Of a stretch of 64,000 nt of DNA, positions 44,187-53,889 are shown one piece after another (position 1 is the stretch's first letter; each line of letters starts with the position of its first letter). The stretch spans positions 92,318 through 156,317 of the forward strand of contig CAZWMT010000008.1 in NCBI GenBank assembly GCA_964635055.1. The letters are read 5' to 3'. The notes under the pieces were generated by a model, which was not told the DNA's origin, searched no databases, and saw only the letters and a program-made list of their open reading frames with translations. The DNA is from JAEUJM01 sp964635055 (GTDB lineage: Bacteria; Actinomycetota; Acidimicrobiia; Acidimicrobiales; DATDAH01). A program made the translations under genes and the position numbers.

Positions 44187-44408
44187 CGGAGCCGATCGTA
44201 GCTACTCGCCGAGGTGCCCGCCGGGCGGGACGAGCACGACCACACGGCCCTGGTCGACGCCATCGCCTCGCGTCGCGTGCAGGCGCAGACCGGCATCTGA
44301 AGCGGGGCGACCCGTCACTCGCCGCCCGAGGTCGGCCGCCCTCGGGCCCCGCTCAGCCGGCTGGCGCCTGTGCTCTTTGACGGTCCTTGGTGGCGGGTCG
44401 TCCCCTGG

Positions 44409-47400
44409 TCAGGGCATCGACCAGTTCAGGGTCACGTCCCCGCGGGCGTCGCGGTAGCTGTCGACGGCGATGTGGTACGTGACGCCTGCGGTGGCCGCGA
44501 AGGACATGACGCTTTGTTGGATGCGTGCAGGGCAGGTGCCGTCGTCGTTGGACGAGACGTACGTGAGGTCGTCCACGGCTGGGCCGGTGTAGGCCGCGAG
44601 CACGGTGTCGAAGGTGCTCCCGCAGGTGGTGAAGGTGACGGTACCGTTCGACGGTGCCGTCCAGCGGTACCAGATCGACGCCTCACCGAATTTGAAGGCG
44701 TGGTACGGCTCCCCAGGCTCTTTGCTCGCGAGCCTGGTCGAGCCCGACGCGGTGCCGGTGGCCCCGGTGAGGACCTGGGCGTCGACGAAATCGTCGTTGG
44801 GGGCCCTCTCGAGCGACCAGCTCAGGATCACGTGGCCGCGGGCGTTGTCGTGGCCGTCGACCGCGATGTGGTAGGTGACGCCCGCGGTGGCGGGGAAACT
44901 CGTCCAGCTCTGTGCGGAGTTGTCGCCGCATCTGTTGAAGAGGTCGTTGTCGTTCTGCCCGCCGACGGCCAGATTGTCGACCTCGGTGCCGGTGTAGGCC
45001 GCGAGCAGGGTGTCGAAGGTGCTCCCGCAGGTGGCGAAGTGGGCCTGGCCGTTCGCCGGTGCCGTCCAGCGGTACCAGATCGACCCGCCGCCGGCGTTCG
45101 AGGCGTGGTCCGGCTCCCCGGGCTCCTTGGTCGCCCGCACGGTCGAGCCCGACGCGCCGCCCGTGGCCCCCGTGATGTCCTCGGCGTCCGCGAAGTTGTC
45201 GTTGGCCAGCGGCGGCATGACCAGACTCGCTCCGGCGTATGCCGTGGCGCCAGCGGTCACGTTGATCAGCGCGGCCCCGGCGTAATCGGCGGCGTTGTCG
45301 AAGTACTCCTGGGTGCGGCCTCCATTGGGGTCCACGATGGTCGCTCGGTAGGCGCCCGGCAGCAGGTTCGAGATCGTGTAGGAGCCATCGAGGGCGGTGA
45401 CCGCCCCACCGACCATCCCCGCACTACCGATGGCGATCACCCAGGCGCCCTCCACCGGACGCTCCGCGGGGTCATCCGAGGGGTCGTTGAGGACAACCCC
45501 GGCGAGGGTGCCGGTGGTGGCATCGAGCGCCGCGTCGGCGGTGCCGGGCGCAGTCACCGTGGCGGCCGAGCCCAGCCCGGTGGAGGGCTGGTTGTCGTAC
45601 CACTCCATGTCGTGACCGCCCGCGGCGTCCAAGAAGGCGAGCTTGTAGGGCCCGGCGGCCAGGTCCAGGCTGTACTCGCCCGACGCGTTGGTGACCGCCC
45701 CCCGCACCATCGAGTAGTCCGACGCCCGCAACGCCACCACCCTCGCCTCCGCCAGCGGGGTGTCGGTGCCCTGCTCGGTCACGGTGCCCGAGACGGTCGA
45801 CCCGGTCCCCACCGGGGTCTGGGCCGGCAACGACACGTTCGCCGCAGTCGCGCCCCCGGCGGTGACCGCCACGAAGGTGGAGTCGGGCACGTTCGGCGAG
45901 TTCGGGTAGAAGCGGGTGACGTGCGCCCCTGTCGGGTCCACGTACCCCACGAAGTGGTTCCCCGGACGCAAGCCCGGCAGCGTCAACTGCCCGGACCCGT
46001 TCGCGGTCACCACCACCTCGGTCGCCCCCGTGTTCGCGGCCGCACCCGACAGGGCCAGACCCCACACCCCCCCGATCGGCGCACCCGAACCCGCCTCGGT
46101 CACCGTCCCGGCCACCGCACCACGGGTCGGGGCCATCTGCGGGTCCGCGTCCGTCTTGACCAGCGCCGTCGCCGTCACCGTCACCGTGGTCGGCGCACCA
46201 TGGAACCCCGGAGTGTGCGCCCCCGACGGATCCACCACGTAGAGGTAGTACGACCCCGGGGGAACCGCAGCGGCGAAGTTCCCCGAACCATCAGCCACCG
46301 CCCCCGCCTCGATCGAGAAATCCGACGTGCGCAACACCGCCACCCACGCACCCCCCACCGCCGACCCCGAACCCGACGACGTGACCGTCCCCGACACCCC
46401 CGGGACCGGGTCACGGACCACATAGGTGTGGGTGACGACGGTCCCGTTGCCGTCGTGGTCGGTGGCGGTCACGGTGAACGTGTGCTCGCCGCCGATGGAG
46501 GTGTCGATGGCCGCCCCGTTGGCCACGGTGCCGACGCAGGTGTCGAGCCCGGACCCACCGGTGTCGTCACACGAGAAGTCCGCGGTGGCCGCGGCGCCCA
46601 TCTCGAACACCGCACCGGCGGCCGGGGCACGCAGATCGACCGTCGGGTCTACGGCGTCAGCAGGCCGGAACCTCTGGATGCGGTTGTTGGCTTCCTCGGC
46701 GACGTAGACGTGGCCGCTGCTGTCCACCGCCACCCCGCGCGGCAGATAGAACTGACCGTCGCCGCCGCCGAGGGTGCCCCATTTCGTACGAACGTGCCGG
46801 CGGAGGTGAACTTCTGGACCCGGTGGCCGCTGGGGTTCCACTCGTAATCGAATTCGCCCGAGTCGGCGACGTAGACGTTGCCGCTGCTGTCCACCGCCAC
46901 CCCGCTCGGGTTGTAGAACTGGCCGTTGCCGGTGCCTTCGGTGCCCCATTTGGTGACGAAGGTGCCGGTGGAGGTGAACTTCTGGACCCGCGCGTTGTAC
47001 GGGTCGGCGACGTAGACGTTGCCGCTGCTGTCCACCGCCACCCCGCTCGGGTAGTTGAACTGGCCGTTGCCGGTGCCTTCGGTGCCCCATTTGGTGACGA
47101 AGGCCCCGGTGGAGGTGAACTTCTGGATGCGGTGGTTGTCGGTGTCGGCGACGTAGACGTTGCCGACGCTGTCCACCGCCAGCCCGCTCGGGAAGAGGAA
47201 CTGGCCGTTGCCGATGCCTTCGGTGCCCCATTGCGTGACGAACGTGCCGGTGGAGGTGAACTTCTGGACCCGGTGCAGCTGCTCGTCGGTGACGTAGACG
47301 TTGCCGCTGCTGTCCACCGCCACCCCGTTCGGGAGCTGGAACTGGCCGTTGCCGGTGCCTTCGGTGCCCAACATGGAGACGAAGGTGCCGGTGGAGTTGA

Positions 47401-47656
47401 ACTTCTGGACCCGGGAGTTGGCGTAGTCGGCGACGTAGACGTTGCCGCTGCTGTCCACCGCCACCCCCTGCGGCGAGCTGAGCTGGCCGCCGCCGCCGAC
47501 GCCGTAGGTGCCCCACTTCAGGTCGAACACGGGGGGCGCTTCGTCCGCCGCGACAGGCGCCGCCGGGGCAACCGCCACCCACGTCGTGGCCGCGATCGCG
47601 GCGAGCACGAACACACCCACCTGGCGAAGAACCGCTGGTCGCCTCATCCGCCCCAT
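44409..47656 (-). pseudogene. Large secreted NHL-repeat protein with carboxypeptidase-regulatory-like and PPC domains, frameshifted
   Basis: The start at 47656 encodes a signal peptide and then six or more NHL repeats of the form GVAVDSSGNVYVAD. Within the last repeats (46785-46790) one base is missing relative to the other copies (CGTACGAA against GGTGACGAA), and the frame changes. The downstream frame continues with another NHL repeat, an Ig/HYR-like segment (FTVTATDHDGNGTVVTHTYV), several carboxypeptidase-regulatory or Cna-B-like repeats (VSGTVTSSGSGSAVGGAWV) and two pre-peptidase-like (PPC) domains of about 120 residues (SIWYRWTAPANG). The whole would be about 1,080 residues. As written it is broken. 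Confidence 0.75.
46750..47520 (-). repeat. Tandem NHL-coding DNA repeats
   Basis: Six to seven units of about 120-135 bases share long near-identical stretches, for example the segments coding for TGNGQF, GVAVDSSGNVYVAD and VQKFTSTGTFV. The units are more alike at the DNA level than needed for the fold, which suggests recent duplication. They would also be prone to misassembly and slippage. Confidence 0.8.
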
Positions 47657-47845
47657 GGCCCGCTCCCGGTGAAGCTCGTGTGGCTACACCCTTCTCCGAG
47701 GCTAGCGGAGCTAGCTGCGGGCCGCCAGGACATCGTTCCGCCTGGTGAGGTCGACTTCCGGGGATCGGCGCCTCCGGGCTGACCCGCACCCTCGACGGAC
47801 TCCGCGGCCCCTGCCCGTCGGGAGTCGACGCCGCCGCAGAGCCGA

Positions 47846-49072
47846 TCAGCCGGCGACGGGGACGGGCGTCGGCTGGTCGGTGTTGGTGCCGCCGTCGCCG
47901 ACCTGGCCGTTGCTGTCGAGGCCCCAGCAGGACAGGCGCCCCGGTGTCAGGGTCGAGCAGGTGTGGTACTCGCCCGCCGTGAGGGTCGTCGCCCGATGCG
48001 GAGACGCGGCCACCGGGCGCGGGACCGGCTGGTCGGCCAAGGCGGCGTCGTCACCGAGCTCACCGTAGGTGTCGAGGCCCCAGCAGGACACGGTGCCCCC
48101 GGCGCCGTGGCGGCCCGCCCCGATCGCGCACGTGTGGTAGCCGCCGGCGGCCACCGCCCGCCAGCGGGTCGCGCCGGCGACCGGCACCGGCACGGCCTGG
48201 TTGGCGTGGGCCGCGTCGTCGCCGAGCTGGCCGGCGTCGTCCCAGCCCCAGCAGTGGAGGCTCCCGGTCCGCCCCAGGCCGCACGTGTGCGACCGGCCGA
48301 GCGCCACCGCGGTCCAGTCGGTGCGCCCGCCGGCGACCTCGACCGGGGTGTGCTGCTCGGCCAGCGGCGGGCCGTCGCCGAGCTGGCCGGCGCTGTCGAG
48401 GCCCCAGCAGAACAGGCGGCCCGACGTCCGGATCGCGCAGGTGTGGAAGATGCCGGCAGTGACGGCTCGCCAGTCAGCGGTGACGCCGGCCACCTCGACG
48501 GGCTCGGTGCGGTCGGCCACGGCGGCGTCGTCGCCGAGCCGGCCACTGCCGTCGTTGCCCCAGCACCACAGGTGACGGGTCACCGAGCGGGCACACGTGT
48601 GCTGGTACCCGGCGCTCACGTCAGCCCACGCGGTGGCTCCCGCGGTGACCCGGACCGGCTCACCCACGTCGGTGTTCGCGCCGCCGTCGCCGCGCTGGCC
48701 CCAGAAGTCCGAGCCCCAGCAGTACAGCTGCCCGACGATCGTGCGGGCGCAGGTGTGGAACCCACCGGCCGACACCTGGACCCACACCTTGCGGGGACCG
48801 GCGATCTCGACCGGCGCGGGCTGGTCGGTGTTCGTCCCGCCGTCGCCGAGCTGGCCGGCGGCGTCGGAGCCCCAGCAGAAGAGGCGGCCCGTCAGCGTGA
48901 TCCCGCACGTGTGGCGGTCACCGGCGCTGACCTGGAGCCAGACGTTCCCCCTGGGCGCTCTGACGGCGTCGGCCGTGCTCGCGCCGGCCGTGGCGCCCGC
49001 AGGGACCACGCCCACCACCAAGAGCAGCCCCACGACCGCCCGCACCCAGGTCTGCCACGTGCGTCGCCACAT
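47846..49072 (-). CDS. Secreted RCC1-repeat seven-bladed beta-propeller protein
   Basis: The 408-residue protein has a signal peptide (VVGLLLVVGVVPAGATAGA) and seven RCC1-type repeats, each with HTC and a following CWG (for example AGDRHTCGITLTGRLFCWGS). Two Cys per blade would allow a disulfide in each, suiting an extracellular location. The ATG at 49072 follows a GGGAG ribosome-binding site. It lies in the same orientation as the NHL-type gene and the two form a small secreted-propeller locus. The ligand is unknown. Confidence 0.85.
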   Translation of the reverse strand: MWRRTWQTWVRAVVGLLLVVGVVPAGATAGASTADAVRAPRGNVWLQVSAGDRHTCGITLTGRLFCWGSDAAGQLGDGGTNTDQPAPVEIAGPRKVWVQVSAGGFHTCARTIVGQLYCWGSDFWGQRGDGGANTDVGEPVRVTAGATAWADVSAGYQHTCARSVTRHLWCWGNDGSGRLGDDAAVADRTEPVEVAGVTADWRAVTAGIFHTCAIRTSGRLFCWGLDSAGQLGDGPPLAEQHTPVEVAGGRTDWTAVALGRSHTCGLGRTGSLHCWGWDDAGQLGDDAAHANQAVPVPVAGATRWRAVAAGGYHTCAIGAGRHGAGGTVSCWGLDTYGELGDDAALADQPVPRPVAASPHRATTLTAGEYHTCSTLTPGRLSCWGLDSNGQVGDGGTNTDQPTPVPVAG

Positions 49073-49182
49073 CGTCACTCCCCTCGCTGACGTGTCCCGA
49101 GAGGATACAACCGCTCCGATTCGTGAGCCAGGGCCCCGGGGCGCCACGCGTCGTCGGCGTGGTCGGCCTGCCGACGCTGCGT

Positions 49183-50049
49183 TCAGCCTGCCGGCGCCAG
49201 GTCGTGGCGGTCGAGGAAGGCCAGGACGGCCTCGGTGAAGGCGTCGTTGCGGTCGCCGGCGACCATGTGGCCGGCGCCGGAGACGTCCACGAACTCGACG
49301 GCCGGGAAGCGGGCCAGGAAGTCCTCGGCCTTCTCCTCGCTGACGAGGTCGCTCATGCGCCCGCGCACCAGCAGCACCGGCACGTCGGCGACCATGCGCT
49401 CGACCGCGGCGTGCATGCGGTCGACGTCCATGATCTCGGACGGCGCCATGTCCGAGGCCGGGTCCATGAAGCGGGGGTCCCAGTGCCAGTACCAGCGGCC
49501 GTCGCGCTCGCGCAGGTTCTTGGCCAGCCCGCTCGGGTCGGTGGGTCTGCTCCGGTGGGTGTTGTACCCGGCCACCAGGTCGGCGGCCTCGTCCAGCGAG
49601 GCGAAGCCCTCGTTGGCCCGCTCGGCCATGAACGCCCGGATGCGCTCGGCGCCGGCCGGCTCCATGTCGGGCACGATGTCGACCAGCACCACGGCGCGAG
49701 CGGTCCCCGGGGCCAGCTCACCCGTGAGCAGGATCGAGGTGAGGCCACCGAGGGAGGCACCGACCAGCACCGGCCGTACGGCGAACGGGGCGATCACGGC
49801 CTGCAGGTCGAAGGCGAAGCTCGACAGCCGGTAGTCGCCGTCGGGCGCCCAGTTCGAGTCGCCGTGGCCGCGGGAGTCGAGGGTGAGGGTGGCCGTGCCC
49901 CGCTTGGCGACCCGGGCGGCGGCCCCGCCCCACGAGTGGCGGGTCTGGCCGCCGCCGTGGAGGAACACGACGGCCGGGTCGCCCTCGCCGCCGAAGCGGT
50001 CGCCGGCGAGGCGCAGCCCCTGGTACCCCTCCAGCTCGACCGTGGTCAC
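49183..50049 (-). CDS. Alpha/beta hydrolase
   Basis: The 288-residue protein has the oxyanion motif FLHGGGQTRHSWGG, the nucleophile elbow VLVGASLGGLTS near residue 100 and a C-terminal GAGHMVAGDRND with the catalytic His. The GTG start at 50049 is used because the ATG just upstream is out of frame. It is monocistronic and divergent from the MazEF pair. Substrate unknown, possibly an ester or epoxide. Confidence 0.88.
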   Translation of the reverse strand: MTTVELEGYQGLRLAGDRFGGEGDPAVVFLHGGGQTRHSWGGAAARVAKRGTATLTLDSRGHGDSNWAPDGDYRLSSFAFDLQAVIAPFAVRPVLVGASLGGLTSILLTGELAPGTARAVVLVDIVPDMEPAGAERIRAFMAERANEGFASLDEAADLVAGYNTHRSRPTDPSGLAKNLRERDGRWYWHWDPRFMDPASDMAPSEIMDVDRMHAAVERMVADVPVLLVRGRMSDLVSEEKAEDFLARFPAVEFVDVSGAGHMVAGDRNDAFTEAVLAFLDRHDLAPAG

Positions 50050-50156
50050 GGCGCCATCATGGCCCCTTGCCGGCCGTCCCCAGGCACGCCGGCTGCGCTC
50101 CACGAGTGGGTGCTCTACAGGCGCGCGTCCGCCGATGTTGCATGTAACATCACCGC

Positions 50157-50378
50157 GTGGCCGCACAGCCGGAAGAGTCGACCGTCAAGAAGCGTGTGCG
50201 GGAGCACCGTCGGCGGCTCCGCGCTCAGGGGATGCGTCCGGTCCAGATCTGGGTGCCGGATGTGCGGTCGCCAGAGTTCAGCCGCGAGGCGCACCGCCAG
50301 TCAGCGGCGGTCGCAGCCAGCGGACACGCCGACGACGACCAGGCGTTCATCGACGAGCTCAGCCTCGGGACCGAGTGA
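50157..50378 (+). CDS. MazE-type antitoxin (DUF3018)
   Basis: The 73-residue protein reads RVREHRRRLRAQGMRPVQIWVPD, the DUF3018 antitoxin signature, and has an acidic C-terminus (DDDQAFIDELSLGTE). The GTG start at 50157 is the first in frame. It precedes the MazF toxin with a GTGA overlap. Confidence 0.88.
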   Translation: MAAQPEESTVKKRVREHRRRLRAQGMRPVQIWVPDVRSPEFSREAHRQSAAVAASGHADDDQAFIDELSLGTE

Positions 50379-50704
50379 AGCGCGGCGAGATCTGGACCGC
50401 TGCCGCGGGTACCGGCTACGTCGGCAAGCCGCGACCCGTGGCGATCCTCCAAGACGATCGGTTCGATGCGACGGGCTCGGTCACCGTGTGCGCCTTCACC
50501 ACCGATCCGACCGACGCACCACTTTTCCGGCTTCGCATCAAGCCGAATGAGGTGAACGGGCTCCGGGAACCGTGCAGCCTGATGGTCGACAAGATCACGA
50601 CGGTGCCTCGCTCGAAGCTCGGCGAGCGCGTCGGGCGACTGAACGACGAGGAGCTGGTCCGCCTCGGGCGGGCGATCCTCGTGTTCTTCGGACTCGCGGG
50701 CTGA
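50375..50704 (+). CDS. MazF-type toxin endoribonuclease
   Basis: The 109-residue protein begins VKRGEIWTAA and continues GKPRPVAILQDDRFD, then REPCSLMVDKITTVPRSKLG and LVRLGRAILVFFGLAG, typical MazF blocks. The GTG start overlaps the antitoxin stop. In contrast to the pair at 13.4 kb, this toxin is intact. Confidence 0.9.
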   Translation: MKRGEIWTAAAGTGYVGKPRPVAILQDDRFDATGSVTVCAFTTDPTDAPLFRLRIKPNEVNGLREPCSLMVDKITTVPRSKLGERVGRLNDEELVRLGRAILVFFGLAG

Positions 50705-50757
50705 CGCGACCCGTACCGAGCACGGGCGCCGGGATCACCACCGCGTCGACCCGCCGC

Positions 50758-51975
50758 TCACGCCGGCGTGAGGACGACGGGGAGGCGGGCGTGGCGGCGG
50801 AGGAAGATGCTCGGGCGGCGCGATGGGGCGTCGTCGGCAACGAGTTCGATCGACGAGGTGCGAGCCAGCAGCTGCTCGACGGCGAGGCGGGCCTCCAGAC
50901 GGGCGATGGGCGCCCCGATGCAGAAGTGCAGCCCCTTCCCGAAGGCGTAGTGCGGGGGCAGCGGCCCGTCGGGGGGACCGTCGGGGGCCGGCCGGTTGGC
51001 GGCGGCCCACATCAGGAGCACCCGGCTGCCCGCGGGGACGGCCACACCGGCGAGCGTGGTGCCGCCGGGGGCGTAGCGGTAGTGGAACTGGAAGGGACCG
51101 GACGTGCGCAGCGTCTCTTCCAGGAACTCGGCGATGCCGTCGGGCCCGGCCCGCAGACGACCCTGGAGGTCGGCGTCGCGGGCGAGCGCCTCGGTGGCGG
51201 TGGCGAGGAGGCTGGCGGTGGTCTCCGACCCTGCCGACACGAGGATGAGGAGCATGTTCTTCACCTCGTCCTCGGTCACCTCGCCGGCCGCGATGTCGTC
51301 GGCGAACACCGCCAACAGGCCGGTGCGCTCCTCGGGAGGACGGGCCAGAGCGGCGTCGAGCGCCTCATGGACGAACACCATCAGGTCGAAGGCGGCATGC
51401 ATGGCGCGGTCGACCCCGTTCGCGTCGGTCACGCCGTCGAGGAGCGGTCCGGTGCGGGCCACCACGTCGAGGATGCGCGGCAGGTGGTCGTCGGGGAGGC
51501 CGATCAGGGCGCAGACGGTGCGGGCCGGGACGGGGTCGCTGAAGCCGGCCACGAGATCCACGGGCCCGGCGCCGAGCAGCGGCGTGAGCTGCTCGTCCAC
51601 GATGGCCTCGACCGCAGGCGCCAGCGCCGCCACCGCCGCCGGGCTCAAGTGCTGCTGCAGCAGCCGGCGGTGCCGGGTGTGGATCGGGGGATCCGCGGTG
51701 GCGAGGACGTTGGTGGCGTCGCCGAAGGGCGAGAGGTCGAACGCCACCGGGCAGCGCTGCTCGTCGCTGCGCAGCAGGCTCACGAGGTTCGAAGAGAAGT
51801 CGTCGGGCCGGCCCACCGCCTCACGGATGAGCACCGGGTCGGACACGAGGAAGGTGTCCTGCCCCGGGATCTGCCACACCGGCGCCTCCCGGCGCAGCAA
51901 GTCGTAGAACGCCCGTGGGTCGGCGAGGACCTCGTCCGTCAGCAGGACGCCCGGGTCGCTCAGGTCGAAGGCCAC
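50758..51975 (-). CDS. Cytochrome P450, second copy
   Basis: The 405-residue P450 has the I-helix LLILVSAGSETTASLL, the K-helix EFLEETLRTSG (ExxR) and the heme motif FGKGLHFCIGAPIARLEARL with C352 as ligand. It resembles the bacterial CYP105/107-like group. The GTG start at 51975 follows GAGAGGGG. It is the most downstream gene of the leftward operon 56383-50758, 11 bases after the dehydrogenase. Redox partners are not visible in the window. Confidence 0.9.
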   Translation of the reverse strand: MAFDLSDPGVLLTDEVLADPRAFYDLLRREAPVWQIPGQDTFLVSDPVLIREAVGRPDDFSSNLVSLLRSDEQRCPVAFDLSPFGDATNVLATADPPIHTRHRRLLQQHLSPAAVAALAPAVEAIVDEQLTPLLGAGPVDLVAGFSDPVPARTVCALIGLPDDHLPRILDVVARTGPLLDGVTDANGVDRAMHAAFDLMVFVHEALDAALARPPEERTGLLAVFADDIAAGEVTEDEVKNMLLILVSAGSETTASLLATATEALARDADLQGRLRAGPDGIAEFLEETLRTSGPFQFHYRYAPGGTTLAGVAVPAGSRVLLMWAAANRPAPDGPPDGPLPPHYAFGKGLHFCIGAPIARLEARLAVEQLLARTSSIELVADDAPSRRPSIFLRRHARLPVVLTPA

Positions 51976-51986
51976 GTCGTCCCCTC

Positions 51987-53000
51987 TCAGGACTGGCTCG
52001 GGTCGACGGCCACGAGGACCTTGCCGCAGTCCTTCGAGCCCTCGAGGGTGGCGAGGGCGGCGTCGAAGTCGTCCAACCCGAAGCGGTGGGTGACCAGGGC
52101 GGACAGGTCGCGGCGTTCGAGCAGGTCGATCGAGTCGGCGAAGCGGGGCGGGTACTCGATCGAGCCCCGCAGGGTCAGCTCCTTCATCAGGACCAGCAGG
52201 AAGCTGGTGCGCACCGGCGCGTAGTGGAGTGCCACCACCGACAGGCGGGCGCCGACGCCCGCGTTCTGGATCACGTCGGTGATGACCTGGTCCACGCCGG
52301 ACGCCTCGATGAACACCGCGGTGGCCGGCGTCGGCCCGAACATGAAGGGGGCGGTGCCGTGCAACGAGGCCAGCTCGTCCCACACGTCGGTGGCCGTCGG
52401 GTCGAGCGCGGCCTGGGCGCCGAGGCCGAGGGCCAGCTCGCGCCGGGTGGCGCTGGGCTCGATGGCCACCACCTTCTCGTGGCCGCGGTCGACGAGGGTG
52501 GCGATGGCGGCGAGGCCGATGGGGCCGCAGCCGAACACCGCGACGCCGTCGCCCGGGCGGACGTCGGCCTGGTCGGCGGCGTGCATCCCGACGGCGAGGG
52601 GCTCCGCGAAGGCGGCCACGTCGAGGGGGACGTGGTCGGGCACGGGGTGGAGGAAGCGGTCGGGCTGGGGGACCAGGAGCAGCGGGGTGAGGCCGCCCCG
52701 CGGGGCGCCGCCGCCGATGCGGCCGGCGTCCTCGCTGCCGGGCTCCACCACGACCCGGTCGCCCACCCGCACGCGATCGACGTCGGGGCCGACCCACTCG
52801 ACGGTGCCCGCCATCTCGTGGCCGAGGCACAGCGGCTCGGGGCCCGGCCCGGCCATGCCGCCGAGCTCGATGTAGGTGAGGTCGCTCCCACAGATGCCGC
52901 ACGCGGCCACCCGCACGAGCGCGTCGCCGGGGCCGGGTTCGGGATCGGGGACGTCGTCGACGCGGACGTCGCCGGGACCGTGGACTCGAACCTGTCGCAT
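51987..53000 (-). CDS. Zinc-type alcohol dehydrogenase (threonine dehydrogenase-like)
   Basis: The 337-residue enzyme has the catalytic-zinc region CGICGSDLTYIE near residue 35, the GHEMAGTV block near residue 60 and the Rossmann motif GCGPIGLAAIATL near residue 170. The usual four-Cys structural-zinc lobe is absent: that stretch reads VVEPGSEDAGRIGGGAP. It lies between the P450 and SDR genes. Its likely role is oxidation of a secondary alcohol made by the P450. Confidence 0.88.
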   Translation of the reverse strand: MRQVRVHGPGDVRVDDVPDPEPGPGDALVRVAACGICGSDLTYIELGGMAGPGPEPLCLGHEMAGTVEWVGPDVDRVRVGDRVVVEPGSEDAGRIGGGAPRGGLTPLLLVPQPDRFLHPVPDHVPLDVAAFAEPLAVGMHAADQADVRPGDGVAVFGCGPIGLAAIATLVDRGHEKVVAIEPSATRRELALGLGAQAALDPTATDVWDELASLHGTAPFMFGPTPATAVFIEASGVDQVITDVIQNAGVGARLSVVALHYAPVRTSFLLVLMKELTLRGSIEYPPRFADSIDLLERRDLSALVTHRFGLDDFDAALATLEGSKDCGKVLVAVDPSQS

Positions 53001-53013
53001 CGTGATCTCTCTC

Positions 53014-53889
53014 TCAGCTCGCCAGGTACCCGCCGTCGACGGCGAGGGTCGTGCCGGTGATGTACCCCGCCGCCGCGCTCGACAGGAAGAGGGTGGCGGC
53101 GGCGATCTCCTCGGGCCGGCCGGTGCGTCCCATGGGGATGCGGGCCAGCTCGGCGTCCAGGATCTCGGGGAAGGCCGCCATGGGTGCGGTCATCGGGGTG
53201 TCGACGAGGCCGGGGGCGACCGCGTTGACCCGCACCCCGCGCGTGGCCCAGCGCCGGGCCAGGTTCGCCGTCAGGGTGACGATCGCGGCCTTGGCCGCGC
53301 CGTAGCCGGGCACGATGTCGGTCGACCGGAACGCCGTCATCGACGCCAGGTTCACCACGCTGGCGCCGCCCTCGTGCTCGCTGGCGAAGAGCAGCTTCCG
53401 CAGCCCGGTGGTGAGGCGCTGCGGGCCCACCAGGTTGAGCTCGATGGCGGCGGCGAAGCCCTCGGGCGTCCACTCGTCGAGCCCGCCCGGCAGGTTGGCG
53501 CCGGCGTTGTTGACCAGCACGTCGAGAGGGGCGATGCCACCGGCGTCGCCGGCGTGCTCGGCGCTCGACAGATTCGTTCTGGCTCCCGCTTCGACCGCTG
53601 GAGCGGTCGAATCGGGAGCCAGTTCGAGCCCTGTCCGCCCGGCCCCCAAGCCGCCGACCAGCGAGCCGACCAGCGCGTCGACCGAATCCGGGTCGGCCAC
53701 GTCGAGCTGGCGGAAGGAGAATCGGCCCAGGTCCACGTCGTACTCGCCGACGTCGGCCCGGGTGCCGGTGACGATCACCTCGGCGCCGGCTGCGGCGAAG
53801 GCGGTGGCGACGGCGTGGCCGATACCGCTGGTCCCGCCGGTGACCAGCACCCGGGCGCCGGTGAAGTCGAAGGTGATCGCGCCGCTCAT
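53014..53889 (-). CDS. Short-chain dehydrogenase with an in-frame palindrome insertion
   Basis: The 291-residue SDR has the cofactor motif TGGTSGIGHA, NNAG in LDVLVNNAGANL and the catalytic region SMTAFRS ... GYGAAKAA, and ends in DGGYLAS. About 35 extra residues lie between the usual LVGSLVGG strand and LDVLVNNAG; they are encoded by the palindromic element at 53577-53622 and its surroundings. The ATG at 53889 overlaps the upstream stop as TGATG. Confidence 0.88.
   Translation of the reverse strand: MSGAITFDFTGARVLVTGGTSGIGHAVATAFAAAGAEVIVTGTRADVGEYDVDLGRFSFRQLDVADPDSVDALVGSLVGGLGAGRTGLELAPDSTAPAVEAGARTNLSSAEHAGDAGGIAPLDVLVNNAGANLPGGLDEWTPEGFAAAIELNLVGPQRLTTGLRKLLFASEHEGGASVVNLASMTAFRSTDIVPGYGAAKAAIVTLTANLARRWATRGVRVNAVAPGLVDTPMTAPMAAFPEILDAELARIPMGRTGRPEEIAAATLFLSSAAAGYITGTTLAVDGGYLAS
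53577..53622. repeat. Palindrome family A, second copy, inside an SDR gene
   Basis: Arms at 53579-53599 and 53602-53622 form a 21-base stem with one mismatch and a 2-base loop. The outer part (TTCTGGCTCCCG and CGGGAGCCAG) is the same as in the repeat at 14978-15025, but the inner bases differ. It lies in the SDR coding sequence without breaking the frame. Confidence 0.8.

Noticed and set aside
46750..47520. Regularly spaced DNA repeats that might be taken for a CRISPR or VNTR array
   Set aside because: The units are in frame and code for NHL propeller blades, which explains the periodicity.
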